46,609 nt of DNA, taken from NCBI GenBank assembly GCA_934418125.1, contig CAKRWT010000020.1, forward strand, positions 1 to 46,609, read 5' to 3'. Both the position numbers and the translations under genes were made by a program. Below the pieces are notes generated by a model that saw only the letters and a list, made by a program, of their open reading frames with translations, ran no database searches and was not told the origin of the DNA. This DNA comes from an uncultured Lachnospiraceae bacterium. GTDB lineage: Bacteria > Bacillota > Clostridia > Lachnospirales > Lachnospiraceae. This document shows, one piece after another, positions 1 through 7,545 of this stretch (within the stretch, counting starts at the first letter, position 1; the number at the start of each line of letters is the position of its first letter).

Positions 1-2
1 AA

Positions 3-359
3 TGCAGACAGGAACAAAAGCAGATTCGGGCAGAAAAGGATAATTTGTATGAACAGTATGCTTTGAAAGCAATCAGTAGTGAGGAGTATCAGAAACGTTC
101 AAACGAGCTGACAGAGCGCTTATCTTCATTATCCGTAAAGGAATCTGATACAGTGGGAAAGCTTTCTGGATTGGAAAGCGAATACCAGAAAGCAGAGGCT
201 GATATGAAGCAGATTATCCGGTATTCGCATATTGAAGAATTGACGCAGGAAGTGGTTGATACTTTTATTAGAAGAGTTTATGCTTATAAAGACAAAAGGA
301 TAGAGATTGAGTGGAATTTCAGTATGGATTGCGGAGTAAGTCAGGCAAATGGAACTTAG
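3..359 (+). CDS. Large serine recombinase, C-terminal part (partial, cut by window edge)
   Basis: The frame is open from the first bases of the window to the TAG at 357-359, so only the C-terminal ~118 residues are present. The visible part is a charged coiled-coil (repeated E/K/Q heptads, e.g. YEQYALKAISSEEYQKRSNEL) followed by the segment IEELTQEVVDTFIRRVYAYKDKRIEIEW. That pattern is typical of the C-terminal DUF4368 region of large serine recombinases from Firmicute integrative elements. The catalytic N-terminus lies outside the window, so integrity cannot be judged. Such recombinases usually sit at one end of the element, so its boundary probably falls between this stop and lspA. Family assignment is by motif resemblance only. 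Confidence 0.8.
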   Translation, partial: CRQEQKQIRAEKDNLYEQYALKAISSEEYQKRSNELTERLSSLSVKESDTVGKLSGLESEYQKAEADMKQIIRYSHIEELTQEVVDTFIRRVYAYKDKRIEIEWNFSMDCGVSQANGT

Positions 360-450
360 CAATAACTTGACATCAACGGGATTTGGCAGAATCAATATCA
401 ATCATACCTTTGAAACACTGGCAAGGTTATAGAACGGATGGAGAAAAAAT
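360..450. other. Probable mobile-element/chromosome junction region
   Basis: These 91 bases separate the recombinase stop from the lspA start. They hold no ORF and no clear terminator. Because DUF4368-type recombinases are commonly encoded at the very end of their element, an attachment-site remnant is expected about here, but the partner repeat would lie outside the window and cannot be seen. The lspA ribosome binding site (GGAG, 439-442) lies at the right end. This is inference from gene position. Confidence 0.3.
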
Positions 451-915
451 ATGACAATCATAGGCTATGGACTGTTAGCAGCTATTATTTTTACGGCAGA
501 CTATTTTATTAAAAATTATATTGAGAAAACCGGAAAGGAAGGCGTTACAGAGGAAATCTGTGGAAAGAAGTTTCTTTTACGCAGATACCACAATAAAGGA
601 GCCTTCCTCGACTGGGGAGAGAAGAAAAGTAAGCTGGTGGCAATATTATCTCTGGCATTGACCATAATGGCAACGGTTATTTTTCTGCTGACGTTCAGCA
701 TCAAAGGAAATGGTATGCTGAAAGCAGGGCTTGCTTTTCTGCTGGGTGGAGCCTACAGCAATACTTATGACAGGCTTGTCAGAAAATATGTAGTAGATTA
801 TGTGAGTTTTCCGGTTAAGAATAAGAAGCTGCGGAGCATTGTATTTAATATATCCGATTTCTGCATTATGATAGGCGCACTTCTGATGGTGCTTGGCAGT
901 GTAAAAGAAGGATAG
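451..915 (+). CDS. lspA: Lipoprotein signal peptidase (signal peptidase II)
   Basis: This 154-residue protein has four predicted membrane segments and would cleave the signal peptide of prolipoproteins at the lipid-modified Cys. The family signature is visible: HNKGAF (47-52), GGAYSNTYDR (99-108), VVDYVSF with the first catalytic Asp (D116), and FNISDF with the second (D136). The length matches LspA. The start is set by GGAG seven bases upstream. It stands alone between a mobile-element end and a terminator shared with the convergent carbamate kinase gene. Several lipoproteins later in the window are plausible substrates. It could be a second copy in the genome, since an isolated lspA beside an element is not the usual context; this cannot be checked here. 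Confidence 0.9.
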   Translation: MTIIGYGLLAAIIFTADYFIKNYIEKTGKEGVTEEICGKKFLLRRYHNKGAFLDWGEKKSKLVAILSLALTIMATVIFLLTFSIKGNGMLKAGLAFLLGGAYSNTYDRLVRKYVVDYVSFPVKNKKLRSIVFNISDFCIMIGALLMVLGSVKEG

Positions 916-961
916 GGACAGAGACTGGAAACAGAATACAGAAAAGGAATATTGGAAAAGA

Positions 962-1000
962 AAAATGTCAGAAGATAAATATCCTCTGACATTTTGTTTT
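962..1000. terminator. Bidirectional Rho-independent terminator between lspA and the carbamate kinase gene
   Basis: An 11-bp perfect stem (962-972 with 985-995, core ATGTCAGA/TCTGACAT) encloses a 12-nt loop. A T-rich tail follows on the plus strand (TTTTGTTTT). On the minus strand the same hairpin is followed by TTTTTCTTTTCC, so it can end both convergent genes. Confidence 0.85.
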
Positions 1001-1027
1001 ATCTTTCTTTCGGTTGGTAATACATCG

Positions 1028-1966
1028 TTACTGCGCAGTAATGATGGTGCCGCTTTTACCCTTGATGGCATCTGCCACGGAGTCAAGGGAAGTAATCAGT
1101 ACGCTGCCGGAAGGCTTCTTCTCTAAGTAGGCAATGGAGGCCTCAATCTTAGGAAGCATGGTGCCTTCTTCAAACTGTCCCTGGGCAATATATTCCTTTG
1201 CCTGTGCAATGTTCATGGTGGAGATAGCTTCCTGGTCTTCCTTGCCGTAATTCTTGTAAACAGCAGGAACACTGGTTACGATAATCAGCTGGTCTGCCTG
1301 TAAATCCACAGCCAGTTTGCCGGCAATAGAGTCTTTCTCAATAACGGCAGAAGCCCCTTTTAAGATATGGTTCTGTTCGATTACCGGGATACCGCCACCA
1401 CCACAGGCAATAACCACCTGGTCGGCATCTGCAAGGGTACGGATGGCGTCAATTTCTACAATATCAATCGGGTGGGGAGCTGCTACCACGCGGCGGAAGC
1501 CCTTGCCTGGCTCTTCCACAACGTAATTTCCCTTTTTAATCTCTATTTCAGCATCTTCCTTTGACATATAACGTCCGATTACCTTGGTGGGCTCATAAAA
1601 TGCTTCGTCATAAGGGTCAACGGTTACCTGGGTCAGGATAGTGCTGACAGCCTTGGAAATACCACGGCTTAACAGTTCGGAACGGAGGGCGTTCTGGATA
1701 TCGTAACCAACATAACCCTGGCTCATGGCAGAGCAGACACACATAGGTGCCGGTGTATAATCAATATAAACGCGGCGGAGTTCTGTCATGGCTTTATGAA
1801 TCATGCTGACCTGCGGACCATTACTGTGTGTGATGGTCAACTGATAGTCTGCTTCTACCAGGTCAGCCAGTGCTCTGGCAGTTACCTTAACAGCATCCCA
1901 CTGTTCTGTCGTTGTGTAACCGAGTGCTTCGTGTCCAAGCGAAACAACCGCTTTCTTTTTAGTCAT
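1028..1966 (-). CDS. arcC: Carbamate kinase, divergent nucleotide-binding motif
   Basis: The 312-residue protein aligns by eye over its whole length with carbamate kinases, which make ATP and carbamate from carbamoyl phosphate at the end of arginine, agmatine or ureide fermentation. Visible markers are AMSQGYVGYDIQNAL (80-94), the Lys in PTKVIG (128), ACGGGGIPV (187-195), EKD (210-212) and TMLPKIEASI (269-278). Two canonical motifs differ. The N-terminal LGGNAL is LGHEAL (10-15), and the usual HGNGPQVG is HSNGPQVS (47-54). Both segments surround the phosphate-binding site. The ATG follows GAGG by seven bases. No transcarbamoylase or deiminase gene is nearby, so its partner enzymes are encoded elsewhere. 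It may belong to a distinct clostridial subfamily. Confidence 0.88.
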   Translation of the reverse strand: MTKKKAVVSLGHEALGYTTTEQWDAVKVTARALADLVEADYQLTITHSNGPQVSMIHKAMTELRRVYIDYTPAPMCVCSAMSQGYVGYDIQNALRSELLSRGISKAVSTILTQVTVDPYDEAFYEPTKVIGRYMSKEDAEIEIKKGNYVVEEPGKGFRRVVAAPHPIDIVEIDAIRTLADADQVVIACGGGGIPVIEQNHILKGASAVIEKDSIAGKLAVDLQADQLIIVTSVPAVYKNYGKEDQEAISTMNIAQAKEYIAQGQFEEGTMLPKIEASIAYLEKKPSGSVLITSLDSVADAIKGKSGTIITAQ

Positions 1967-2000
1967 ATAGCATACCTCACTCTGTGAAAATTCTGTAATG

Positions 2001-2020
2001 AAAAGGAACAGTTCCCTTTT
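2001..2020. promoter_or_regulatory. Inverted repeat in the carbamate kinase upstream region
   Basis: AAAAGGAAC and GTTCCCTTTT form an imperfect dyad (one extra C) 35 bases upstream of the carbamate kinase ATG. It lies just downstream of a TATACT box (minus strand, 2034-2039), so it sits where an operator or leader hairpin would. No regulator can be assigned. Confidence 0.35.
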
Positions 2021-2096
2021 GTAACATGTTTTCAGTATAGCAAAAAGAGAGGATTTTGTATAGGCGATAGAAACAAATAATTTAGCGATAAAAAAT

Positions 2097-2125
2097 TTGA
2101 CAGTACGTGGAAATAAATCTATAAT
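2097..2125 (+). promoter_or_regulatory. SigA promoter for the GGDEF/EAL gene
   Basis: TTGACA (2097-2102) and TATAAT (2120-2125) are both exact consensus and are separated by the optimal 17 bases. The start codon of the next gene lies about 75 bases downstream. It is among the best promoters in the window. Confidence 0.85.
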
Positions 2126-2200
2126 TTAAATAAGTATATCGGGTTTGGAAGAGTATAGATAATAATGACATGACAGTGTGGGAAAGACTAGGGTGATAGA

Positions 2201-3874
2201 TTGGATATATTGCAGAAAATGACACTGGACCAGATCAGAGCGGTTGTAGATGTGCTCCAGAAATCGACAGACTCCTATTTGTATATATTGGACTTTGATG
2301 CGGATATTTATATGATATCCGAACGGCTGAAGGAGCGTTTTCCTTTTGCAACAACGATAATGCATAATGCGACATTAAATCTGAAACGGGTAATTTACCC
2401 CGCAGATTTTGCGAAGGTCGATAAAAATATCAAACAGTGTGCATCTGGAGAATTGGATATACACAGTATGGAATATCGATGGCTTGACCGCAAGAATAAG
2501 GTGGTTTGGATTGATTGCAGAGGTGCGATGGTAACAGGACCGGATAATCACAGGATGCTCATTGGCAGAATCATGGAGCTGGGCAGAAAAGCCAAGGCGG
2601 ATAATGTAACCGGACTGCGCAAGGAAGAACGGCTTCGGCTGGATCTGGAAGCAGTGCTGCGGGATGCTCCGGAATCCATCAACTACATTATGCGGATTGG
2701 GATTGATAACTTTAAGGAAATCAACGAAAAAGAAGGTGTGGGGGCCGGTGATGCGGTTCTGATAGAGCTGTCCGAGTGTATGATGGATATTGTGGACAAG
2801 GAAGTCGATATTTACCGGCTGGTGGCAGATGAATTTATCATTGTAGATACTACACCGGATTTTGATAAGAATGCAGAGACAGTCTATGAGCAGCTGCGCA
2901 AAGAGATAGAGAGTACCCTGAAGAAGAAGGAATACAACCGGTTTTATACGGTTTCGGCAGGAATCATTACCAACGGCTTTGCGGGCAGGACAGCAGACGA
3001 GATTCTCAGACTGTCTGAGTTTGCTTTAAATGAGGCAAAACGTAATGGTAAGAACCAGATGATAGTTTTTGATGAAGAAGCGTATGCCCAGTATCTGAAA
3101 CATCTGGATATCCGTAAGATGTTACGAAAAGATGTCAATAATCGGTTTGAAGGCTTTCAGGTATTCTATCAGCCTATTGTATCTACCAAGGACTATTCCA
3201 TCATAGGTGCAGAAGCGCTGCTGCGCTGGAAGAGTGAAAAATACGGAAATGTGTCCCCGGCAGAATTTATTCCGATTCTGGAGGAGAGTGGACTGATTAT
3301 CCCGGTTGGCAGATATGTTATGTGGGAGGCCGCCACAGCCTGCAGGGAATGGCAGAAGCTGTTGCCACAGTTCCATGTGAATATAAACCTTTCCTACATC
3401 CAGATTCATAAAAGTGACCTGATGCAGGACGTGGAACGATGCATCCAGGAAGTGGGGATTTCTCCACAGAGTCTGGTGTTAGAGCTGACAGAGAGCGGTT
3501 ACATAGAGACGGATACCAGAATCCGGGAACTGTTCAAGGAATTGAAGTCCAAGAAGGTTGACCTGGCACTGGACGATTTCGGAACAGGTTACTCCAATAT
3601 GCGTTATCTGAAAGAAATAGAAGCGGATACGGTCAAGATTGACAGGAGCTTTGTGGTACAGGCACTGCAGAACGACCACGATTACAGCATTATCAATTAT
3701 ATTATCAAGATGGTTCACAGCCTTGGCTATTCCGTCTGTATGGAAGGAATTGAGAAAAAAGAAGAGCTGGACAAGATGATGAAGACGAATCCGGATATGA
3801 TTCAGGGCTATTATTTTGGTAAACCATCACCGAAGGAAGTTTTTGAAAAGGAATACATTCATAAAGAAGTGTAA
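2201..3874 (+). CDS. PAS - degenerate GGDEF - EAL cyclic-di-GMP phosphodiesterase
   Basis: The 557-residue soluble protein has a PAS-like sensor (about 25-130), a GGDEF domain (about 135-295) and an EAL domain (about 305-550). The GGDEF motif has degenerated to LVADEF (207-212), so cyclase activity is unlikely and the domain may be regulatory. The EAL domain keeps the catalytic set: EALLRW (338-343), NINLS (394-398), LELTES (427-432), DDFGTGYS (458-465), VKID (478-481), MEGIE (514-518) and IQGYYFGKP (534-542). It should therefore hydrolyse c-di-GMP. The start is TTG at 2201, supported by AGGGTG eight bases upstream; the next in-frame ATG (2219) has no ribosome binding site. It is monocistronic, with its own consensus promoter and a terminator. 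No membrane segment is seen, so any signal sensed by the PAS domain is cytoplasmic. Confidence 0.92.
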   Translation: MDILQKMTLDQIRAVVDVLQKSTDSYLYILDFDADIYMISERLKERFPFATTIMHNATLNLKRVIYPADFAKVDKNIKQCASGELDIHSMEYRWLDRKNKVVWIDCRGAMVTGPDNHRMLIGRIMELGRKAKADNVTGLRKEERLRLDLEAVLRDAPESINYIMRIGIDNFKEINEKEGVGAGDAVLIELSECMMDIVDKEVDIYRLVADEFIIVDTTPDFDKNAETVYEQLRKEIESTLKKKEYNRFYTVSAGIITNGFAGRTADEILRLSEFALNEAKRNGKNQMIVFDEEAYAQYLKHLDIRKMLRKDVNNRFEGFQVFYQPIVSTKDYSIIGAEALLRWKSEKYGNVSPAEFIPILEESGLIIPVGRYVMWEAATACREWQKLLPQFHVNINLSYIQIHKSDLMQDVERCIQEVGISPQSLVLELTESGYIETDTRIRELFKELKSKKVDLALDDFGTGYSNMRYLKEIEADTVKIDRSFVVQALQNDHDYSIINYIIKMVHSLGYSVCMEGIEKKEELDKMMKTNPDMIQGYYFGKPSPKEVFEKEYIHKEV

Positions 3875-3915
3875 AAAATTCCGGAAGCGGGAAACCATCC
3901 GGAAAGAAAAAAGAG

Positions 3916-3954
3916 CGACAGGGTAGAAGAAATAGAAACCCTGTCGTTTTTGAT
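3916..3954. terminator. Bidirectional terminator between the EAL gene and the LacI-type regulator
   Basis: A 9-bp stem, CGACAGGGT (3916-3924) with ACCCTGTCG (3938-3946), is followed by TTTTTGATTTT. On the minus strand the hairpin is followed by CTCTTTTTTC, so it can also end the regulator gene that stops at 3992. Confidence 0.88.
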
Positions 3955-3991
3955 TTTACCCGGAATGTTAACGTGTGGAATGATAAAGCGT

Positions 3992-5008
3992 CTAGAGATT
4001 TTCCCTGATGCGGATATCCACATCCACATAATTGTATTCAGAAGCCGGTAACTCTCCGGTGGTCAGGTAACTGAATAAAATAGCAAGCGGCTTGCTGCCC
4101 TGGATATAAGGCTGCTGACAGATGGTTGCTGCAATCAGCCCATTTTCCATATATTCCCTGGTGGTATCCACAATATCGTTACAAATGACAGTCATGTCAT
4201 GAGCGCGTTCTGCTGCCAGGACAGCACGACAGCCGCCATAGACACCGCCTGCGGTAAAGTAAAGGGCGTTAATTTCCGGATGCCTGTTTAAAAGGGCACC
4301 GGTTACCTCGTAGCTTTCAAACTCATCATCATTGTTGGTATAGACATCTGCCACCTGGATATGGGGGTAGTCCTGGAGAACGTTTTCAAAACCGGCAATA
4401 CGTTCCGTATGACACAGGATATCCTGGGAACCGGAAATGATACCCACAGAAACCTTTCCCTTGGTCATCAGGTGCATCAGACCGGCAGCCGTCTGCCCGG
4501 AACGATAGAAGTTACAGCCTACATAGGCGATTCTTCTGGAATTCTCAATATCGGTATTTAAGGTCACGACAGGAATCCCCTGTTCGTAGAGGGTGTTGAT
4601 TTTCTCCCGGATAACCGGGTCGTTGTAGGGGGAGATGGCAAGCCCGCAGATGCCTTCCGCCAGGAGCATGTCGATGGTTTCCAGCTGTCTGGTAAGGCTG
4701 TAGTCAATCTGTTCCACGATAACAGTACAGTTGTAGCTTTCCAGTTCGGCTGCCTTTTCCCGGATGCCGGAGAGAACATCATCATAGAAAGGATTTCCCA
4801 GTCCGAACAGGATGACGCCCAGCTTCAGATTCTTCTTCTGGGCGGCAAGGACGATGCCGGCTTTATTTGGTTTATAATCTAATGCCTGGATAATATCCAG
4901 AATCTTCTGCTCGGTCTGTGGATTGACGGAACCGCGGTGGTTCAGAACCCGGTCCACCGTTCCGCGGGACACACCTGCAAGAGTTGCGATTTCTTTAATG
5001 GTTGCCAC
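3992..5008 (-). CDS. LacI/PurR-family sugar-responsive repressor
   Basis: The 338-residue protein starts with a LacI-type helix-turn-helix (VATIKEIATLAGVSRGTVDRVLNHRGSV). A periplasmic-binding-protein-like sensor follows, with LGVILFGLGNPFYDDVLSGI, AISPYNDP and TLNTDIENSRRIAYVGCNFYRSG visible, as in ribose-binding-type cores. The open frame extends to 5182, but the N-terminus is set at the GTG at 5008. A strong GGGAAGGGG lies eight bases upstream of that codon, and the HTH starts immediately after it; the upstream extension does not look like protein. It is divergent from the kinase/DUF4867/isomerase operon and almost certainly controls it, with the operon's sugar or a phosphorylated intermediate as the likely inducer. 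Confidence 0.9.
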   Translation of the reverse strand: MATIKEIATLAGVSRGTVDRVLNHRGSVNPQTEQKILDIIQALDYKPNKAGIVLAAQKKNLKLGVILFGLGNPFYDDVLSGIREKAAELESYNCTVIVEQIDYSLTRQLETIDMLLAEGICGLAISPYNDPVIREKINTLYEQGIPVVTLNTDIENSRRIAYVGCNFYRSGQTAAGLMHLMTKGKVSVGIISGSQDILCHTERIAGFENVLQDYPHIQVADVYTNNDDEFESYEVTGALLNRHPEINALYFTAGGVYGGCRAVLAAERAHDMTVICNDIVDTTREYMENGLIAATICQQPYIQGSKPLAILFSYLTTGELPASEYNYVDVDIRIRENL

Positions 5009-5135
5009 AAATGGTACCCCTTCCCTGACGGACTTTACGATATCCGTCTGTATGTTCAAAGGGTAGCACAATGCGGCACGTAAGTCAATTTTTACCAAAG
5101 GAAAAACAGACAAAAATGTTACCGCGCAAAACACA

Positions 5136-5150
5136 TTGTAAAATGTAACA
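5136..5150. promoter_or_regulatory. Weak cre-like imperfect dyad upstream of the regulator gene
   Basis: TTGTAAAATGTAACA matches the CcpA cre pattern at the outer positions but lacks the central CG. It could equally be a second, weaker operator. It is recorded because it lies in the 329-base divergent intergenic region between the regulator and the sugar operon. Confidence 0.25.
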
Positions 5151-5218
5151 AAAGAAGAGTCGAATACGACACGAAAACCCATTAAAATTGTACAAATTTA
5201 CGAAAATGAAAAGGGGTA

Positions 5219-5247
5219 TTGATTTTCTGGAAAAAACAGACTATCAT
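5219..5247 (+). promoter_or_regulatory. SigA promoter of the sugar catabolic operon
   Basis: TTGATT (5219-5224) and TATCAT (5242-5247) are separated by 17 bases. Transcription would start near 5254, giving an ~85-base leader before the kinase gene. Confidence 0.7.
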
Positions 5248-5256
5248 GAAATTAAC

Positions 5257-5268
5257 GTGCACGAGCAC
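5257..5268. promoter_or_regulatory. Candidate LacI-family operator
   Basis: GTGCACGAGCAC is a near-perfect dyad with a central CG, as expected for LacI/PurR-family operators. It begins ten bases after the -10 box, across the predicted start site, where a bound repressor would block transcription. The adjacent divergent LacI-type gene makes the assignment plausible. Confidence 0.6.
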
Positions 5269-5337
5269 ACGCGAACCGTGCCATAGAAAAGAGACGACAA
5301 AACAAACACATTATGAAGTAGAATTGGGAGGGTTACA

Positions 5338-6813
5338 ATGCTGTATATTGGTGTAGATTTAGGAACAAGCGCAGTAAAGCTTCTTTTGATGGAAGGAAGC
5401 GGTAAGATTGTAAATATCGTTTCCAAGGAGTATCCATTATATTTTCCGCATCCGGGCTGGTCAGAACAGAAACCGGAGGACTGGTATGAGAAGAGTATGG
5501 AAGGCATCAGGGAACTGATTGCTGATGTGGACAAAAGCCAGATTGCAGGTATCAGCTTTGGTGGACAGATGCACGGACTGGTTATCCTGGATGAGAAGGA
5601 TGAGGTCATAAGACCTGCGATTCTCTGGAATGATGGAAGAACTACAGAGGAATGTGATTATCTGAATAATGTAATCGGTAAGGATAAGCTGTCTGCATAT
5701 ACTGCAAACATTTCCTTTACCGGATTTACGGCACCAAAGATTCTCTGGGTAAAAAACAAAGAGCCGGAGAACTTTGCAAGAATCCGTAAAATTATGCTGC
5801 CAAAGGATTACATTGCTTATAAACTGACCGGTGTCCACTGTACGGACGTATCGGATGCTTCCGGTATGCTGCTGTTCGATGTAAAGAACCGCTGCTGGTC
5901 AAAGGAAATGTGTGAAATATGCGGCGTGAAGGAAGAACAGCTTGCCAGGATATTTGAAAGCTATGAGACGGTAGGAACCGTATTACCGGAAATTGCAAAA
6001 GAGTTAGGTATCCCGGAGACGGTTAAAGTAGCAGCCGGCGGCGGTGACAATGCAGCAGCTGCAGTAGGAACCGGTACGGTAGGAGATGGAAGATGTAATA
6101 TTTCTCTTGGAACAAGCGGAACGATTTTCATTTCCTCTAATAAATTCGGAGTGGATAAATATAACGCACTGCATGCTTTTGCACATGCAGACGGACATTA
6201 TCATCTGATGGGATGTATGTTAAGCGCCGCATCCTGTAACAAGTGGTGGATGGATGAAATCATCGGCACCAAGGATTATGCGGCAGAGCAGAAGGACATC
6301 ACAGAGGATAAGCTGGGCGAGAATCACGTATACTTCCTGCCTTACCTGATGGGTGAGCGTTCCCCTCACAATGACCCGAACGCAAGAGGAACCTTCATTG
6401 GTATGACAATGGATACCACCAGGGCTGATATGACACAGGCGGTATTGGAAGGTGTTGCCTTTGCTTTAAGAGATTCCCTGGAGGTAGCAAAATCACTGGG
6501 TATCAAGATTGAAAGAACCAAAATCTGCGGTGGTGGTGCCAAGAGTCCTCTCTGGAAGAAGATGATTGCCAACATCATGAACCTGAAAGTAGATGTCATT
6601 GAGAGTGAAGAAGGACCGGCTATGGGTGGTGCCATGCTGGCAGCCGTTGCCTGTGGAGAGTATGCAGACGTAGAAGAAGCTGCTGAAAAGATTGTGAAAG
6701 TAGTAGATACCGTGGAGCCTGATGCTGCACTGGTAGAGAAATATGAAGCAAGATACCAGCAATTCAGACAGATTTATCCGACCTGTAAGGAACTGTTTGG
6801 AAAGCTGCAGTAA
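5338..6813 (+). CDS. xylB: Xylulokinase-type FGGY sugar kinase
   Basis: This 491-residue FGGY-family kinase phosphorylates a ketopentose (or related ketose) with ATP. The N-terminal phosphate motif is YIGVDLGTSAVK (3-14). The xylulokinase-type substrate motif GGQMHGLV (75-82) and ILWNDGRT (95-102) follow. The catalytic Asp is D237 in AAGGGDNAAAAVG, and the C-terminal nucleotide motif is CGGGAKSPLW. Length and motif order match xylulokinases. GGGAGGG precedes the ATG. It is first in an operon with a DUF4867 protein and a fucose/arabinose-type isomerase and lacks a xylose isomerase neighbour. Its physiological substrate may therefore be the ketose made by that isomerase (for example ribulose, fuculose or xylulose) and not necessarily D-xylulose. 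Confidence 0.88.
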   Translation: MLYIGVDLGTSAVKLLLMEGSGKIVNIVSKEYPLYFPHPGWSEQKPEDWYEKSMEGIRELIADVDKSQIAGISFGGQMHGLVILDEKDEVIRPAILWNDGRTTEECDYLNNVIGKDKLSAYTANISFTGFTAPKILWVKNKEPENFARIRKIMLPKDYIAYKLTGVHCTDVSDASGMLLFDVKNRCWSKEMCEICGVKEEQLARIFESYETVGTVLPEIAKELGIPETVKVAAGGGDNAAAAVGTGTVGDGRCNISLGTSGTIFISSNKFGVDKYNALHAFAHADGHYHLMGCMLSAASCNKWWMDEIIGTKDYAAEQKDITEDKLGENHVYFLPYLMGERSPHNDPNARGTFIGMTMDTTRADMTQAVLEGVAFALRDSLEVAKSLGIKIERTKICGGGAKSPLWKKMIANIMNLKVDVIESEEGPAMGGAMLAAVACGEYADVEEAAEKIVKVVDTVEPDAALVEKYEARYQQFRQIYPTCKELFGKLQ

Positions 6814-6845
6814 AGCCAAGAGAATAGAAGGGAGAGGGTTATCAA

Positions 6846-7472
6846 ATGGAAATTAAGAAAATCACAGATGCTGCGTTCCGAAAATACGGACGAGTGGTAA
6901 AAGGTGTTGATTTCACAGAACTGGTGGAAGCACTGAAGAAGACACCTGATTATGAAGGTGTGGCTTATGAGCCATCGGTTCCGGAACTGGAAGCAACTGC
7001 TGCCATGAAAGAGCTGCAGAAAGTAACTTATGGAGAACTTCCAATCCAGATTGGTTACTGTAATGGTGTGAACTATAAGCTGAATGCAGTAGAGTATCAC
7101 AGAAGCTCCGAAATCAATGTGGCAGCTACCGATGCGGTACTGATTCTGGGTATGCAGCAGGATATTACCGATGAATATACTTACGAGACTGCTAAAATGG
7201 AGGCATTCTTAGTACCGGCAGGAACGGCTGTGGAAGTATATGCAACCACACTTCATTACGCACCTTGCAGTGCCGGGGCTGACAACCAGCAGTTTAAGGT
7301 AGGAATCGTACTTCCAAAGGGAACGAACTATCCGTTAGAGGGAGCACATGCAGGCTATGAAGATGCCCTGATTACAGCAACCAATAAATGGCTTATCGGT
7401 CATGCAGAGGGCGGGCTCCCGGAAGGAGCACACATTGGTCTGATTGGTAAGAACCTGGATATCCGCGAATAA
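6846..7472 (+). CDS. DUF4867-family cupin-like protein
   Basis: This 208-residue cytoplasmic protein without membrane segments is recognised as DUF4867 from memory of the family. The central part (VEYHRSSEINVAATDAVLILG, about 84-104, then AFLVPAGTAVEVYATTLHYAPC, about 121-142) has the beta-rich, His/Glu-containing look of a cupin fold similar to ureidoglycolate-lyase-like proteins. The motif could bind a metal or a sugar acid. It sits 32 bases after the kinase gene and 73 bases before the isomerase gene, so it is almost certainly co-expressed with them. A role as an epimerase, lactonase or mutarotase-like helper in the same sugar pathway is a guess; no function can be read from the sequence. 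Confidence 0.75.
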   Translation: MEIKKITDAAFRKYGRVVKGVDFTELVEALKKTPDYEGVAYEPSVPELEATAAMKELQKVTYGELPIQIGYCNGVNYKLNAVEYHRSSEINVAATDAVLILGMQQDITDEYTYETAKMEAFLVPAGTAVEVYATTLHYAPCSAGADNQQFKVGIVLPKGTNYPLEGAHAGYEDALITATNKWLIGHAEGGLPEGAHIGLIGKNLDIRE

Positions 7473-7545
7473 TTCCGGACAGGTGGCAACATAAAACAAA
7501 GAGGGAAAATATACCGGTAGAACCGGTTAAAGGAGGATAAGTAAC

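Noticed and set aside
5009..5182. 58-residue N-terminal extension of the LacI-type regulator
   Set aside because: A strong GGGAAGGGG stands eight bases before the GTG at 5008 and the HTH begins there. The extension has no family resemblance and would occupy the control region.
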